The notes under the pieces were generated by a model. That model was not told the DNA's origin, ran no database searches, and was given only the letters and a program-made list of their open reading frames with translations. Shown piece after piece: positions 16,945 to 25,206 of a DNA stretch of 64,000 nucleotides (positions are counted from its first letter, which is position 1; every line of letters begins with the position of its first letter). The position numbers and the translations under genes are program-made. Source of the DNA: Pseudomonas helmanticensis (lineage in GTDB: Bacteria > Pseudomonadota > Gammaproteobacteria > Pseudomonadales > Pseudomonadaceae); assembly GCF_900182985.1 (NCBI RefSeq), contig NZ_FXUY01000001.1, positions 4,413,501 to 4,477,500 on the forward strand. Reading direction: 5' to 3'.

Positions 16945-19902
16945 TCAAAAACTCATCTGCCATTGCCCGATCAATCCGTGATTGCGGCTGTTGCTGCCAA
17001 TTTCGCCGCTGTAGCCCACGCCCAGGGACTGTCGCGCAGAGATGCCTACGTCCAGCCCCGCTTCCAGCACCAGACTGTCACGATCCAGTGAACTGCCGTC
17101 GACGGTGAATGCCGTGCCACCCGTGACAAACGCCTGGCGTGTCGAGCTGCCGAGGTCGCCATAAGTGTGTTTCCAGCCGGCGGTCATGCGCGGTGTCACG
17201 CTCATGCCGTTGTCCAGGCTGCTCAGGTGCGCCAGGCGCAGGCCGAAGGTGCTGCTGAAGTTGTCCTGGGTCTGGCTGTCGACGTGCAGAGCCGCGGCGC
17301 CGCCTTTTTCCTGATAGCTGTCGCGGTGGTAGCGCTGATAACCGACGCTGGCAAACGGCTCGGCGCTGAGGCGGCCGCTGCCCATGGCGTAGCCGAGTTC
17401 GGCGAAGGCTTGCTGGCTGTCGGCGTCGTAGTCGCCTTTGGGCCGATCACTGAAGCCGTTGAAGGCGATGGTGCGTTTGCTTTCACCTTGATGACCGCTG
17501 TACGCCGCGCCGAGGCGCAGAGAGATTGGGCCATTCTGACGCAGTGCGTAGACGCCGGCGTGCCAGCTCTCGACGTTGCCATCGACGCCGGTCGCGTCCA
17601 GATCGGTTTTCGAATAACCACCGAGAATGCCCAGGCGCCATGCTGAATTCAGCGACCAGTCCGCGCCGAGCACGCTGCCTTTGCTGCGTTGTTCCAGACC
17701 ACTGCTGCCGTGTTCGCCGTCGAGCTTGCCGTAGCCGCCAATAGCTTGCAGCCAGACCCGGCCGCGAGCATTTGGATCATTCAGATTGCGCGCCTCGGTT
17801 GGTACACCATTGGCTGCCAGCACCGGTGTGTCCCGCTGATCGAGGCCAACCATCAGGCCCGGGCTGCCGCCCATTTGTTGCATGGCCGAGAGCATGCTGT
17901 TGCCGACCTGGTTGCTGGTGCCAAGTGTGGCGCTGGTCAGGTCTGCGTTGCTCGCGCCGGCCAACTGCTCGATCGCCGCGCCGGCCGTGCTTTGGGTGGT
18001 GTTGAGCAAGGCATTGTACAGCGCATTGTTCTTGCTCATGGAGGCGAGACTGTTGGCGGCGTTGCTGGCGTTGCCGGTCGCCGCGAATTGATTGAAGGCG
18101 ACGTCGTTGCGGGTGTACGTGAGATCGACCTGGGTTGGTGTGTAGGCAAGCGTCGGCGTGAGAAACGCGTAATCGCTGGTGACCTTGCCGAACGTGCCGT
18201 TGACCTGCGCGGCCTGCAACACGGTGTATTGGCTCTGCCACGGATAAGTACCGGCGCCGGGATTCACCGCGAGGGTCGCACCGTTCAGATTGGCGATGCC
18301 GCCGACCTGCAGCGGCGCGCTGCTGCCATCGGCATTGACGCCGTAGGCGAGCGTGGACGAGTTGCCCATGTTCAAGTCGTGAATGATGGACGCGCGGCCA
18401 AGGCCGGTATCGGTGCGCAAGGTGCCGTTGACGTTGAGGCTGCCCACTGAACCGCCACCGGCATACACGCCGCCCGCGTCGACGGTCAGGCTGCCGGCGA
18501 TGCCGCCCTGGTTGATCAGCGTTGCGCCATTGCGCACGGCGCCGCCGTCGCTGAAATCACCGCTGCCGGTGAGTGTCCACGCACCTTGCCTGACTTCCAG
18601 CCATTCGAAGTTGCGACTGGCGCCGAAGCTGCCGCCGGCCACGTCGTCCATCACCACGCGGTCGTAACCGCTGCCGCCATCGACCACGCCGATGAAGCGG
18701 CTGCCATTGCGCAAGGTCAGATTGTCGTTGCCGCCGCCCAGGTCCAGCGCCAGGCCGTTGCTGCCGCTGATGGTGCCGCCGTTGATCACGCTGTCGGCGA
18801 ACTCGCCGACCAGTTTCACGCCGAAACCGTTGAGGCCTTGAATGGTGCCGAAGTTCTCCAGTGTGGTCGCCGCCAGCCCTGAACCGCCGCTGCCATCATC
18901 CACCAGAATGGCGCTGTCGGCGCCGCTGATCAGTGCCTTGCTGGCGTTGAGAATGTAACCGCCGCCGAGGGCGATACCTTCACTGCCATTGGCGAAACCG
19001 CCCTTGTCCACGCCACCCGCGCCGACACCCTGAATGGTGCCGTAGTTCTCGATGTGAGCGATCTTGTCGATGTCCACGCCATCGCCGTCACCGTTCGCCT
19101 GCAAGCCTGAGTAAGCACCGGTGATGGTGCCGTGGTTAATCACGGTGCCATCGCCGTCGGAGCCGAATCCGGAACCATTGCGACCGGTGATCTGCCCGTA
19201 GTTGACCAGCGTCGCGCCGAGGTCGGTAGTAATGCCGTGACGGCCGCCGGAAATCACTCCGTAATTGGTCACGCTGACGCCGCTGGCGCTGTCGATATCG
19301 ATGCCGTCGAACTTCTCGTCGGCGTTGTGCGAGTCACCGGTGGAGATTTCCCCGTAGTTGGTAATGGTCGCGTTGGCGCCGGTCTTCATGCCATCGCTGG
19401 CATCGCCGCGAATCAGTCCGCCTGCGCGGTTGATGATGGAGGTCTGCACCCCGTCGCTGCGCACGGCATCCAGGTCCAGACCTTGACCAGTGGTCTAGCG
19501 AATCACGCCACTGTTGTCGATCAACAGGCTGCCGCTGACGAAGTTGCTGTCGATGCGCAAAGCATCGTTGGCGCCAAGAATCTGCCCACCGCTGCGATTG
19601 TAGATCTTGTAGTTGCGCGCTTGCGTCAGATCCCCGCTGCTGTCGATCGCCCGACCACCACTGGAAACGATTTTGCCAGCGTTATCGATCACCACACCGG
19701 CACCGCTGGTTTTGTCTTTCAGGCTGACGGTCTTGCCACTGTTGGTGATGCTGCCCGGCGCAGAAATCGTCAGCGTGTCACTGCCGCCGAGGGTTTGCGC
19801 GGTAGTGGTGGCAGTATCGATCTGCACGGTTTTCGCGTGGACGGCGGTCGCTGAGATCAGCAGGGCGATGGCGAGGGACAGACGCTGCGGCGGGAAGGGC
19901 AC
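16945..19902 (-). pseudogene. Autotransporter interrupted by an in-frame amber codon
   Basis: One continuous frame of 986 codons is broken only by a TAG at 19497-19495 (codon 136). Upstream lie a signal peptide (MPFPPQRLSLAIALLISATAVHA) and the first passenger residues ending NSGVIR. Directly after the stop the same frame continues TTGQGLDLDAVRSDG into a passenger of NYGTI-type beta-helix repeats, then a linker, then a barrel ending QWQMSF. No shift is needed to join the parts. A single C-to-T change from CAG (Gln) would explain it. As written, the 135-aa product would be a secreted fragment, and the barrel part lacks a signal peptide. Sequencing error, recent mutation or read-through are all possible. 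It is divergent from hipA. Confidence 0.85.
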
Positions 19903-19980
19903 GTGTTGGCGGCCTTTTTGTTATAAGCGGGCCGACCTGTATAGCGAAGGGTTTTTACAGAATGATGTCGATGCTTTATC

Positions 19981-20119
19981 TGCATTATTTTGCGTTCGGT
20001 AGTGCTGAGGAGAACTATATCTGCATTTTGTTGCAGATTTAGTCCTCCTACTGTTGTAAGAGATGCACTATATTGCATCCATGGTTAACAAAATCCATGT
20101 TGGAATGCATTTAAATGCA
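19981..20119. promoter_or_regulatory. Phased operator array upstream of hipA (TGCA-N6-TGCA)
   Basis: Three palindromes share the plan TGCA-N6-TGCA: 20022-20035 (within TCTGCA-N6-TGCAGA), 20064-20077 (within ATGCA-N6-TGCAT) and 20106-20119 (TGCATTTAAATGCA, fully palindromic). They start exactly 42 nt apart, four helical turns. A fourth, weaker copy (TGCA-N6-TGCG) begins at 19981, 41 nt before the first. The array fills the spacer between the divergent autotransporter and hipA and is the likely binding site of the HipB-type regulator. Confidence 0.65.
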
Positions 20120-20130
20120 GGTGCAAAGTC

Positions 20131-21483
20131 ATGTACAACCTGACATTACAGATATTCACCGAAGGAAAATGGCGCGACGCCATGATTCTGAGTTTCGACG
20201 ATCCTGAAAAAGGGTTCGAAAGTCGCTGCAGTTTTGGCTACGAGACGGCATACCTTGTCGAAAATATTGAAGCCGTAAAATCCCCGTTTTCAAATGCTGT
20301 GAGTGCGCTGTATCCGTTGGATTGGGAAGGGCGACGTTCCAACACGCCCGCATTTTTATATGACATTGCTCCTGCAGGAGCAGCTAAAAAATTTCTGCTT
20401 GCAAGACTGGGGCAAGAGAAACCGGCTGATATTAGCGCTGATCTTTATTTGCTCGGTCGTAGCACCCCGGCCCCCATCGGCAATATGCGCATAAAAGAGT
20501 CGGCCGAGGTTGTCGATGAGCGTGAGCCACTTGGATTTAAGCGTGAGGATGTTGTCCTCCGCGACAGCCGTTTTCTTGAATATGCCTATGAGCTGGGCGC
20601 GGCGATTGGTGGCGCTACAGGGGCAGGTGGTGAAGCACCGAAGCTGTTGTTGGCTGAGAGCAAGGCCGGTCTTCTGTATCCCGACGCGGTATTGGACGAT
20701 GAAGAGGTCAGGCAGCACTGGTTTGTAAAGTTTTCCAGAAACAAAGGCGGTGTCATTGATCAAGACATCCTGCGAAGCGAATTCCATTACTACAAGGCGC
20801 TGCAGGCACTCGGCATTGAAACGATCGCAGTAGAAGGTTTGGCATTGGAGGAGGCGAGCAAACCGAGTCTGTGGATGCATCGCTTTGATCGCAAAGTCAC
20901 TAACGGCGAAGTTAGCCGCATTGCTGTTGAATCAATTTACTCAATGGCTGAAGTGACAATACCGGGAAGTGCGATGAACCATATGGATGTCATCCGTATG
21001 CTTGCCGGACTCTGGCGCGATGCGGGGCAAGCAGCGCAAATTCCCGAGCTCGTGGCAGATTATTTACGACGAGACCTGATAAACAAAATTCTCGGCAACA
21101 ATGATAACCACGGTCGAAACATCGCGATCCTGCGTCAGGCCGAATCGTTCCGATTGGCGCCGATTTATGACTTGGCCCCCATGGTTATGGATCCCGAAGG
21201 CCTGACGCGCACGACCAAATGGTCGAAAGATCTGGAGCGAGCCGGCGAAGTCGATTGGCGTGGAGTTTGCCGCGCACTGGCTGACATTTCCGATCCAGAA
21301 GACCCGTTGGCAGCCTTGGCTGACGCGCCGAACTCTTTTGAGCGCTTGCGTGAAGATGCCCAGCGTCTGGCGGCGCTTCCCGACATATTGATGGCCAGTG
21401 GGTTGCCCGACAGAACGATGAACCACCCTGGCATCCACCTGAAAAATCTGGAGCAACGTTTGAAAGAGTGGGATCTGAAATGA
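20131..21483 (+). CDS. hipA: HipA-family serine/threonine kinase toxin
   Basis: Protein of 450 aa of the HipA superfamily, kinases that act as toxins by phosphorylating targets such as glutamyl-tRNA synthetase and so induce dormancy. The catalytic loop reads NKILGNNDNHGRNIAIL near residue 320 (catalytic Asp and metal Asn kept), and the metal-binding segment APIYDLAPM follows. The N-terminal subdomain (residues ~1-110) is divergent from E. coli HipA. AGGT lies about 8 nt before the ATG. The regulator gene follows downstream with a 4-nt overlap, the reverse of the E. coli hipB-hipA order. The region is visibly richer in A+T than its neighbours, which suggests transfer. The target is unknown. 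Confidence 0.85.
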   Translation: MYNLTLQIFTEGKWRDAMILSFDDPEKGFESRCSFGYETAYLVENIEAVKSPFSNAVSALYPLDWEGRRSNTPAFLYDIAPAGAAKKFLLARLGQEKPADISADLYLLGRSTPAPIGNMRIKESAEVVDEREPLGFKREDVVLRDSRFLEYAYELGAAIGGATGAGGEAPKLLLAESKAGLLYPDAVLDDEEVRQHWFVKFSRNKGGVIDQDILRSEFHYYKALQALGIETIAVEGLALEEASKPSLWMHRFDRKVTNGEVSRIAVESIYSMAEVTIPGSAMNHMDVIRMLAGLWRDAGQAAQIPELVADYLRRDLINKILGNNDNHGRNIAILRQAESFRLAPIYDLAPMVMDPEGLTRTTKWSKDLERAGEVDWRGVCRALADISDPEDPLAALADAPNSFERLREDAQRLAALPDILMASGLPDRTMNHPGIHLKNLEQRLKEWDLK

Positions 21484-21776
21484 GCATGACGGTAGCCGAG
21501 CGCACTGTGCTCATCGAAAACATTCAAGAGTCGCTGGCCCAAGGAGCGCTGGAGATTGGCGAAGCCGTTCGCCGTTTACGTGTGGAAGTGACCGGTCTGC
21601 ATCAGACCCAGTTTGCGAAGATGTGCAAAATTTCAGTTCGTACGCTGGTGCATATCGAACACGGCGAGGGCAATCAGACACTGAAATCGCTCAATGCCGT
21701 CTTTCGCCCGTTTGGGTTGGAAATGGGTGTTGTGCGGGTTCGCCAGAGCAATAGGTGGACCCGCACCGCTGTTTGA
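21480..21776 (+). CDS. hipB: HipB-type helix-turn-helix antitoxin/regulator
   Basis: Protein of 98 aa with an XRE-type helix-turn-helix at residues ~30-80 (LHQTQFAKMCKISVRTLVHIE), the expected partner of the HipA kinase as antitoxin and autorepressor. The ATG at 21480 overlaps the hipA stop as ATGA, with GTGGGA about 10 nt upstream, so translation is probably coupled; an upstream in-frame ATG at 21468 would add four residues. Its stop codon directly abuts the stop codon of the convergent acetyltransferase gene. It is the natural candidate to bind the phased palindromes ahead of hipA. Confidence 0.8.
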   Translation: MSMTVAERTVLIENIQESLAQGALEIGEAVRRLRVEVTGLHQTQFAKMCKISVRTLVHIEHGEGNQTLKSLNAVFRPFGLEMGVVRVRQSNRWTRTAV

Positions 21777-22454
21777 TCAGCTCTTGTTACGGCACTCGAC
21801 CAACCCTTTCAGCTGGCCGGTCGGGGTCTGGTTTTCATCGCTCAACCAGCGTTCGAAGCCTGCGCCGATTACCGGCCATTCCGAATCCAGAATCGAATAC
21901 CACGCAGTATCGCGGTTCTGGCCTTTGACCACCATGTGCTGGCGGAACACGCCTTCAAAGCTGAAGCCCAAGCGCTCGGCGGCGTATTTGGAGCGGGCGT
22001 TGCCGTTGTTGCATTTCCATTCGAGACGGCGGTAGCCGAGTTCGAAGGCGTATTTGCCCAGCAGGTACACCGCCTCGGTGCTTTTCGGCGAGCGCTGCAT
22101 CGGCGCACCGAAGGTGACGTGGCCGATTTCGATGCGGCCTTGGGCCGGGACGATTGACATCAGGCTGAGGATACCTTGCACCTGGTTAGTCGCGCGATCG
22201 ATGACGCTGAAGAAATACGGGTCGCTCGCGGCCGCGTGGTTGTTCAGCCAGTCGTTGAACGCGCTGCGTTGCGGGAACGGGCCATAGGGCAAGTAATCCC
22301 AGAGTTTCGGATCGGCACCGGGGCCTTCGAGTGCGGCGAACAGTTCGTCGCCGTGACGCGCCGGGTCGAGTCGTTCCAGACGGATGAAGCGTCCTTCAAG
22401 CAGGGTGGCGGTGGGGGCGGGGACGCCTTTCCAGTCGGCCGGTGAAATGCTCAT
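21777..22454 (-). CDS. GNAT-family N-acetyltransferase (RimJ/RimL type)
   Basis: Protein of 225 aa with the acetyl-CoA-dependent GNAT fold of the RimJ/RimL group: an N-terminal RLERLDPARHGDEL, the core strand-helix GRIEIGHVTFGAP, and the late motif LEWKCNNGNARSKYAAERLGFSFEGVFRQ shared by protein- and small-molecule-acetylating members. It is the last gene of a three-gene minus-strand run, 12 nt after the next acetyltransferase. The substrate is not known. Confidence 0.85.
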   Translation of the reverse strand: MSISPADWKGVPAPTATLLEGRFIRLERLDPARHGDELFAALEGPGADPKLWDYLPYGPFPQRSAFNDWLNNHAAASDPYFFSVIDRATNQVQGILSLMSIVPAQGRIEIGHVTFGAPMQRSPKSTEAVYLLGKYAFELGYRRLEWKCNNGNARSKYAAERLGFSFEGVFRQHMVVKGQNRDTAWYSILDSEWPVIGAGFERWLSDENQTPTGQLKGLVECRNKS

Positions 22455-22466
22455 GCGTGCGTCTCC

Positions 22467-22913
22467 TTAAATGGCTTTGCGAAACTGGATGAAACCCGGG
22501 CGCTCGGCGATGCGCTCGTAGAGCTGGATCGCGGTGGCGTTGGTTTCGTGGGTCAGCCAGTGCACTTTGCAGCAGCCGTCAGCCTTGGCCGTGGCGTAGA
22601 CGTGTTCGATCAGCAGGCGGCCGACGCCGGTGCCACGGGTTTGCTCAGCCACCAGCAAATCCTGCAAGTAGCAGGAGTTTTCGATGCTCCAGTTCGAGCG
22701 ATGATAGATGTAATGCACCATGCCCACCGCTTTGCCGTCGGCCCAGGCCAATGCCGCGTGGGTCGGTTCGCTCGGGTCGAGAAAACGTTGCCAGGTGCTG
22801 TCGGTCACGGCGTCCGGCAGTTCGCCCTTGTAAAAACCCAGGTAGGCCTGCCACAGCGGTAGCCATGCGGCGCGGTCGGCGGCGCTGACCTGGCGAATGT
22901 CGATCTGACTCAT
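22467..22913 (-). CDS. GNAT-family N-acetyltransferase
   Basis: Small 148-aa GNAT enzyme. The acetyl-CoA-binding motif A is clear: LQDLLVAEQTRGTGVGRLL, with the R-x-x-G-x-G/A pattern near residue 95, followed by VHWLTHETNATAIQLYERI (motif B). It is the middle gene of a tight run, 10 nt after the PaiB-like gene and 12 nt before the second acetyltransferase. E. coli and Bacillus relatives of such pairs include the PaiA spermidine acetyltransferase, and the PaiB-like neighbour makes a polyamine or amine substrate conceivable, but this is inference. Confidence 0.85.
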   Translation of the reverse strand: MSQIDIRQVSAADRAAWLPLWQAYLGFYKGELPDAVTDSTWQRFLDPSEPTHAALAWADGKAVGMVHYIYHRSNWSIENSCYLQDLLVAEQTRGTGVGRLLIEHVYATAKADGCCKVHWLTHETNATAIQLYERIAERPGFIQFRKAI

Positions 22914-22923
22914 GGTGATTTCC

Positions 22924-23547
22924 TTAGCGCATCAATTGGGCGAGGGTTTGGTCGTTGATTTCGGGGCTGACGGCCAGGCCTGCGCGCACGCCGGCAATGT
23001 CTGCGGCGCTGCGGTTCTGGCTGAGCTTGCGCTTGCCTTCGAGACGGTCGATGGGAATGGCGAAACCGACGATGGCTTTGAGCATGCCGTCGATGTAATC
23101 GGCGGGCGCATCGGCGACTGACCACGGCTGGGCGCGGCCGGCCTCGTGGCGGTCGGTAAGGGTGCTGACGATGTCGAGCAAGCGCCCGCCATCGCTGAAG
23201 GTTTCGGCGTGGCCGTAGGCGTGCACGGCGATGTAGTTCCAGGTCGGTACGACTTTGCCGTGTTCGGCTTTGCTCGGGTAGAAACCCGGGCTGACGTAGG
23301 CATCGGCACCGGCAAAAATCAGCATGGCCTCGGCGCCATCGCGCAGGTCTTTCCACTGCGGGTTGGCGCGGGCCAGGTGTCCGTACAGCGTGCCGTACTC
23401 GCCTTGCTCGCAATGCAGCAGCACCGGCACATGGCTGGCTTGCAGGCCGTTTTCGCCGTGGGTGACGAGAATGGCGAGACGGGTGGCGAGGATCAGTTCG
23501 TGCAGTTGGGACAGTTCTTCGATGGCGAAGGCGCGCGGCGTGTACAT
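22924..23547 (-). CDS. PaiB-like FMN-binding family protein
   Basis: Protein of 207 aa of the FMN-binding negative transcriptional regulator family typified by Bacillus PaiB. It starts MYTPRAFAIEELSQLHELI and contains THGENGLQASHVPVLL, YGHLARANPQWKDL, PGFYPSKAEHGKVVPTWNY and a tail with SQNRSAAD. The start at 23547 is chosen because it gives the standard MY-P-FA N-terminus; the open frame runs upstream for 41 more residues with no family features. It heads the run of three genes and is divergent from a MocR regulator 92 nt away, which may control it. Confidence 0.85.
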   Translation of the reverse strand: MYTPRAFAIEELSQLHELILATRLAILVTHGENGLQASHVPVLLHCEQGEYGTLYGHLARANPQWKDLRDGAEAMLIFAGADAYVSPGFYPSKAEHGKVVPTWNYIAVHAYGHAETFSDGGRLLDIVSTLTDRHEAGRAQPWSVADAPADYIDGMLKAIVGFAIPIDRLEGKRKLSQNRSAADIAGVRAGLAVSPEINDQTLAQLMR

Positions 23548-23639
23548 GGACAGATTTTCCTTGGCGAATGCCTGCATCCTAGGCAGGCTATTGGTCTGTT
23601 GTAAGAGCCATTGATGAGTAATTTCATAGGTCCATTGCC

Positions 23640-25193
23640 ATGCTTGAGCAAACTCCTCTTTCGATGCCATTCAATCCGGCCGGAATCGAGCTTGATCGCC
23701 GTCAGGGCTTGAGTCGTCAGCTCTATCAGGCTTTGCGCCTGCGCGTGCTGGATGGGCGTCTGGCCAGCGGCACGCGATTACCGGCCAGTCGCGATCTGGC
23801 GAAGGCATTGGCCATCTCTCGCAATAGCGTGGTGCGCGCCTACGATCAGCTGTATGCCGAGGGGTTCATCGAAGGGCGAGTAGGGGACGGCACTTACGTT
23901 GCGCAATTACCCCAAGCGCCAAGCTCGTCGAAAAAACTATCCACAAAAGTATCCACAGGGTTTTCAACAGGCTTACCCACAGCCTTATCCACAAATTGGC
24001 TGGATTTACCTGTTGTTTCATCCAGTAAAGTTATCCACAGCGATACATTTGCGCGCATCGAAAAGAACCATTTGGCCCTGCCGCCGAGTGGTCCCCCGCG
24101 TGCTTTTCGGGTCGGTGTGCCAGCCTTTGACCTGTTTCCTTTTGAGGTCTGGGCCAAGCTCAACGCGGCTTTCTGGCGTAAACCGGATTTACAGCAACTG
24201 TGTTATGGCGATCCGGCTGGCGACGCGCGATTGCGCGGCATGATCGCGGCCTATTTGCGCAGTTCGCGCGGCATGCAGTGCTCTGCTGAGCAAATTCTGA
24301 TCACCAGTGGTGCGCAACAGGGCATTAGCCTTTGTGCACAGCTGCTGGTATCGCCGGGCGATGCGGTCGGAATCGAAAATCCGGGGTACCGGGCCGCCGG
24401 TCACGCCTTCGCGGTAGCGGGCGGTCGCTTGCACGGTGTACCGGTGGATGAAGAGGGCATCGATTGTCGTGCATTGGCTGAAGTTGCCGATTGTCGGCTG
24501 GCCTATGTCACCCCGTCTCACCAGTACCCGACCGGAGTTGTGATGAGCCTGGCGCGCAGGCTGGAGCTGCTCGCCTGGGCTGAGCGCAGCCAAGGCTGGA
24601 TCATCGAAGACGATTACGACGGCGAGTATCGTTACAGCGGCGCACCACTGGCCCCACTGGCGGCGCTGGATCGTCAGGGCCGTGTGATTTACGTCGGGAC
24701 ATTCGGCAAGGTGGCATTTCCGGCATTGCGTCTGGGGTATCTGGTGTTGCCGGTCGGGCTGGTCGAAGCTTTCGCCAGGCGGCGAGCGGTGGATGTGCGC
24801 CATTCCGAGGTGAGCACGCAGGCGGTGATGGCCGAGTTCATGGCCGCTGGGCACTTTCAACGGCACATCCGGCGCATGCGTCGTGCTGCCCTTAGCCGGC
24901 GCAACTGCTTGCTGGCGCATTGGCCGGGAAATATCGCCGGCGTTGGCAGCTTGCCGGCGGTAGCCGCAGGCTTGCACCTGACGGTACCGGTGGCGAGCGT
25001 TGCCCGCGAACGCGAGCTGATCGCCCTGGCCGAACAGGTGGGTGTCGAGGTCAATGGCCTGAGTAGCTATTGGTTACCCGACTCACCTCGGCCGGCGCAG
25101 CAGTGCGCCGGGTTGGTACTGGGTTTCGCCGCGGTGCCGGAGACGCAAATTGAAGCGGCTCTGGCACGCTTGCGCAGTGTCTGGTGGGAGTGA
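23640..25193 (+). CDS. MocR/PdxR-type regulator (GntR HTH fused to aminotransferase domain)
   Basis: Protein of 517 aa. A GntR winged helix (residues ~15-80, LPASRDLAKALAISRNSVVRAYDQL) is joined by a linker to a class I aminotransferase fold (from ~155). Kept positions include the PLP-contact segment IIEDDYDGEYRY and the Schiff-base lysine in GTFGKVAFP. MocR proteins sense PLP or amino compounds and often regulate a divergent gene, here the PaiB-like operon. The linker (residues ~96-120) is unusually repetitive: LSTK VSTG FSTG LPTA LSTN, encoded by tandem 12-bp units that each resemble a DnaA box (see separate entry). The gene ends 13 nt before the convergent giant protein. Confidence 0.88.
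   Translation: MLEQTPLSMPFNPAGIELDRRQGLSRQLYQALRLRVLDGRLASGTRLPASRDLAKALAISRNSVVRAYDQLYAEGFIEGRVGDGTYVAQLPQAPSSSKKLSTKVSTGFSTGLPTALSTNWLDLPVVSSSKVIHSDTFARIEKNHLALPPSGPPRAFRVGVPAFDLFPFEVWAKLNAAFWRKPDLQQLCYGDPAGDARLRGMIAAYLRSSRGMQCSAEQILITSGAQQGISLCAQLLVSPGDAVGIENPGYRAAGHAFAVAGGRLHGVPVDEEGIDCRALAEVADCRLAYVTPSHQYPTGVVMSLARRLELLAWAERSQGWIIEDDYDGEYRYSGAPLAPLAALDRQGRVIYVGTFGKVAFPALRLGYLVLPVGLVEAFARRRAVDVRHSEVSTQAVMAEFMAAGHFQRHIRRMRRAALSRRNCLLAHWPGNIAGVGSLPAVAAGLHLTVPVASVARERELIALAEQVGVEVNGLSSYWLPDSPRPAQQCAGLVLGFAAVPETQIEAALARLRSVWWE
23937..24039 (+). other. Cluster of DnaA-box-like sites inside the MocR gene
   Basis: Five tandem 12-bp units begin with CTATCCACA (23937), GTATCCACA (23949), TTTTCAACA (23961), TTACCCACA (23973) and TTATCCACA (23985). 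A sixth site, TTATCCACA, lies at 24031-24039. The last two are perfect matches to the bacterial DnaA box and the others differ by one or two bases. All point the same way. The five tandem units are in register with the codons; the sixth starts at the second codon position. Confidence 0.65.
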
Positions 25194-25206
25194 CCGCATC
25201 TGGGTT

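Noticed and set aside
16945..19902. Two separate autotransporter genes instead of one broken gene
   Set aside because: The barrel part has no signal peptide or ribosome site, and the frame and passenger repeats continue across the stop codon.
23937..24039. The DnaA-box cluster as a replication origin
   Set aside because: There is no A+T-rich unwinding element, no dnaA or dnaN nearby, and the sites lie inside a full-length gene; titration or regulation is a better fit than initiation.
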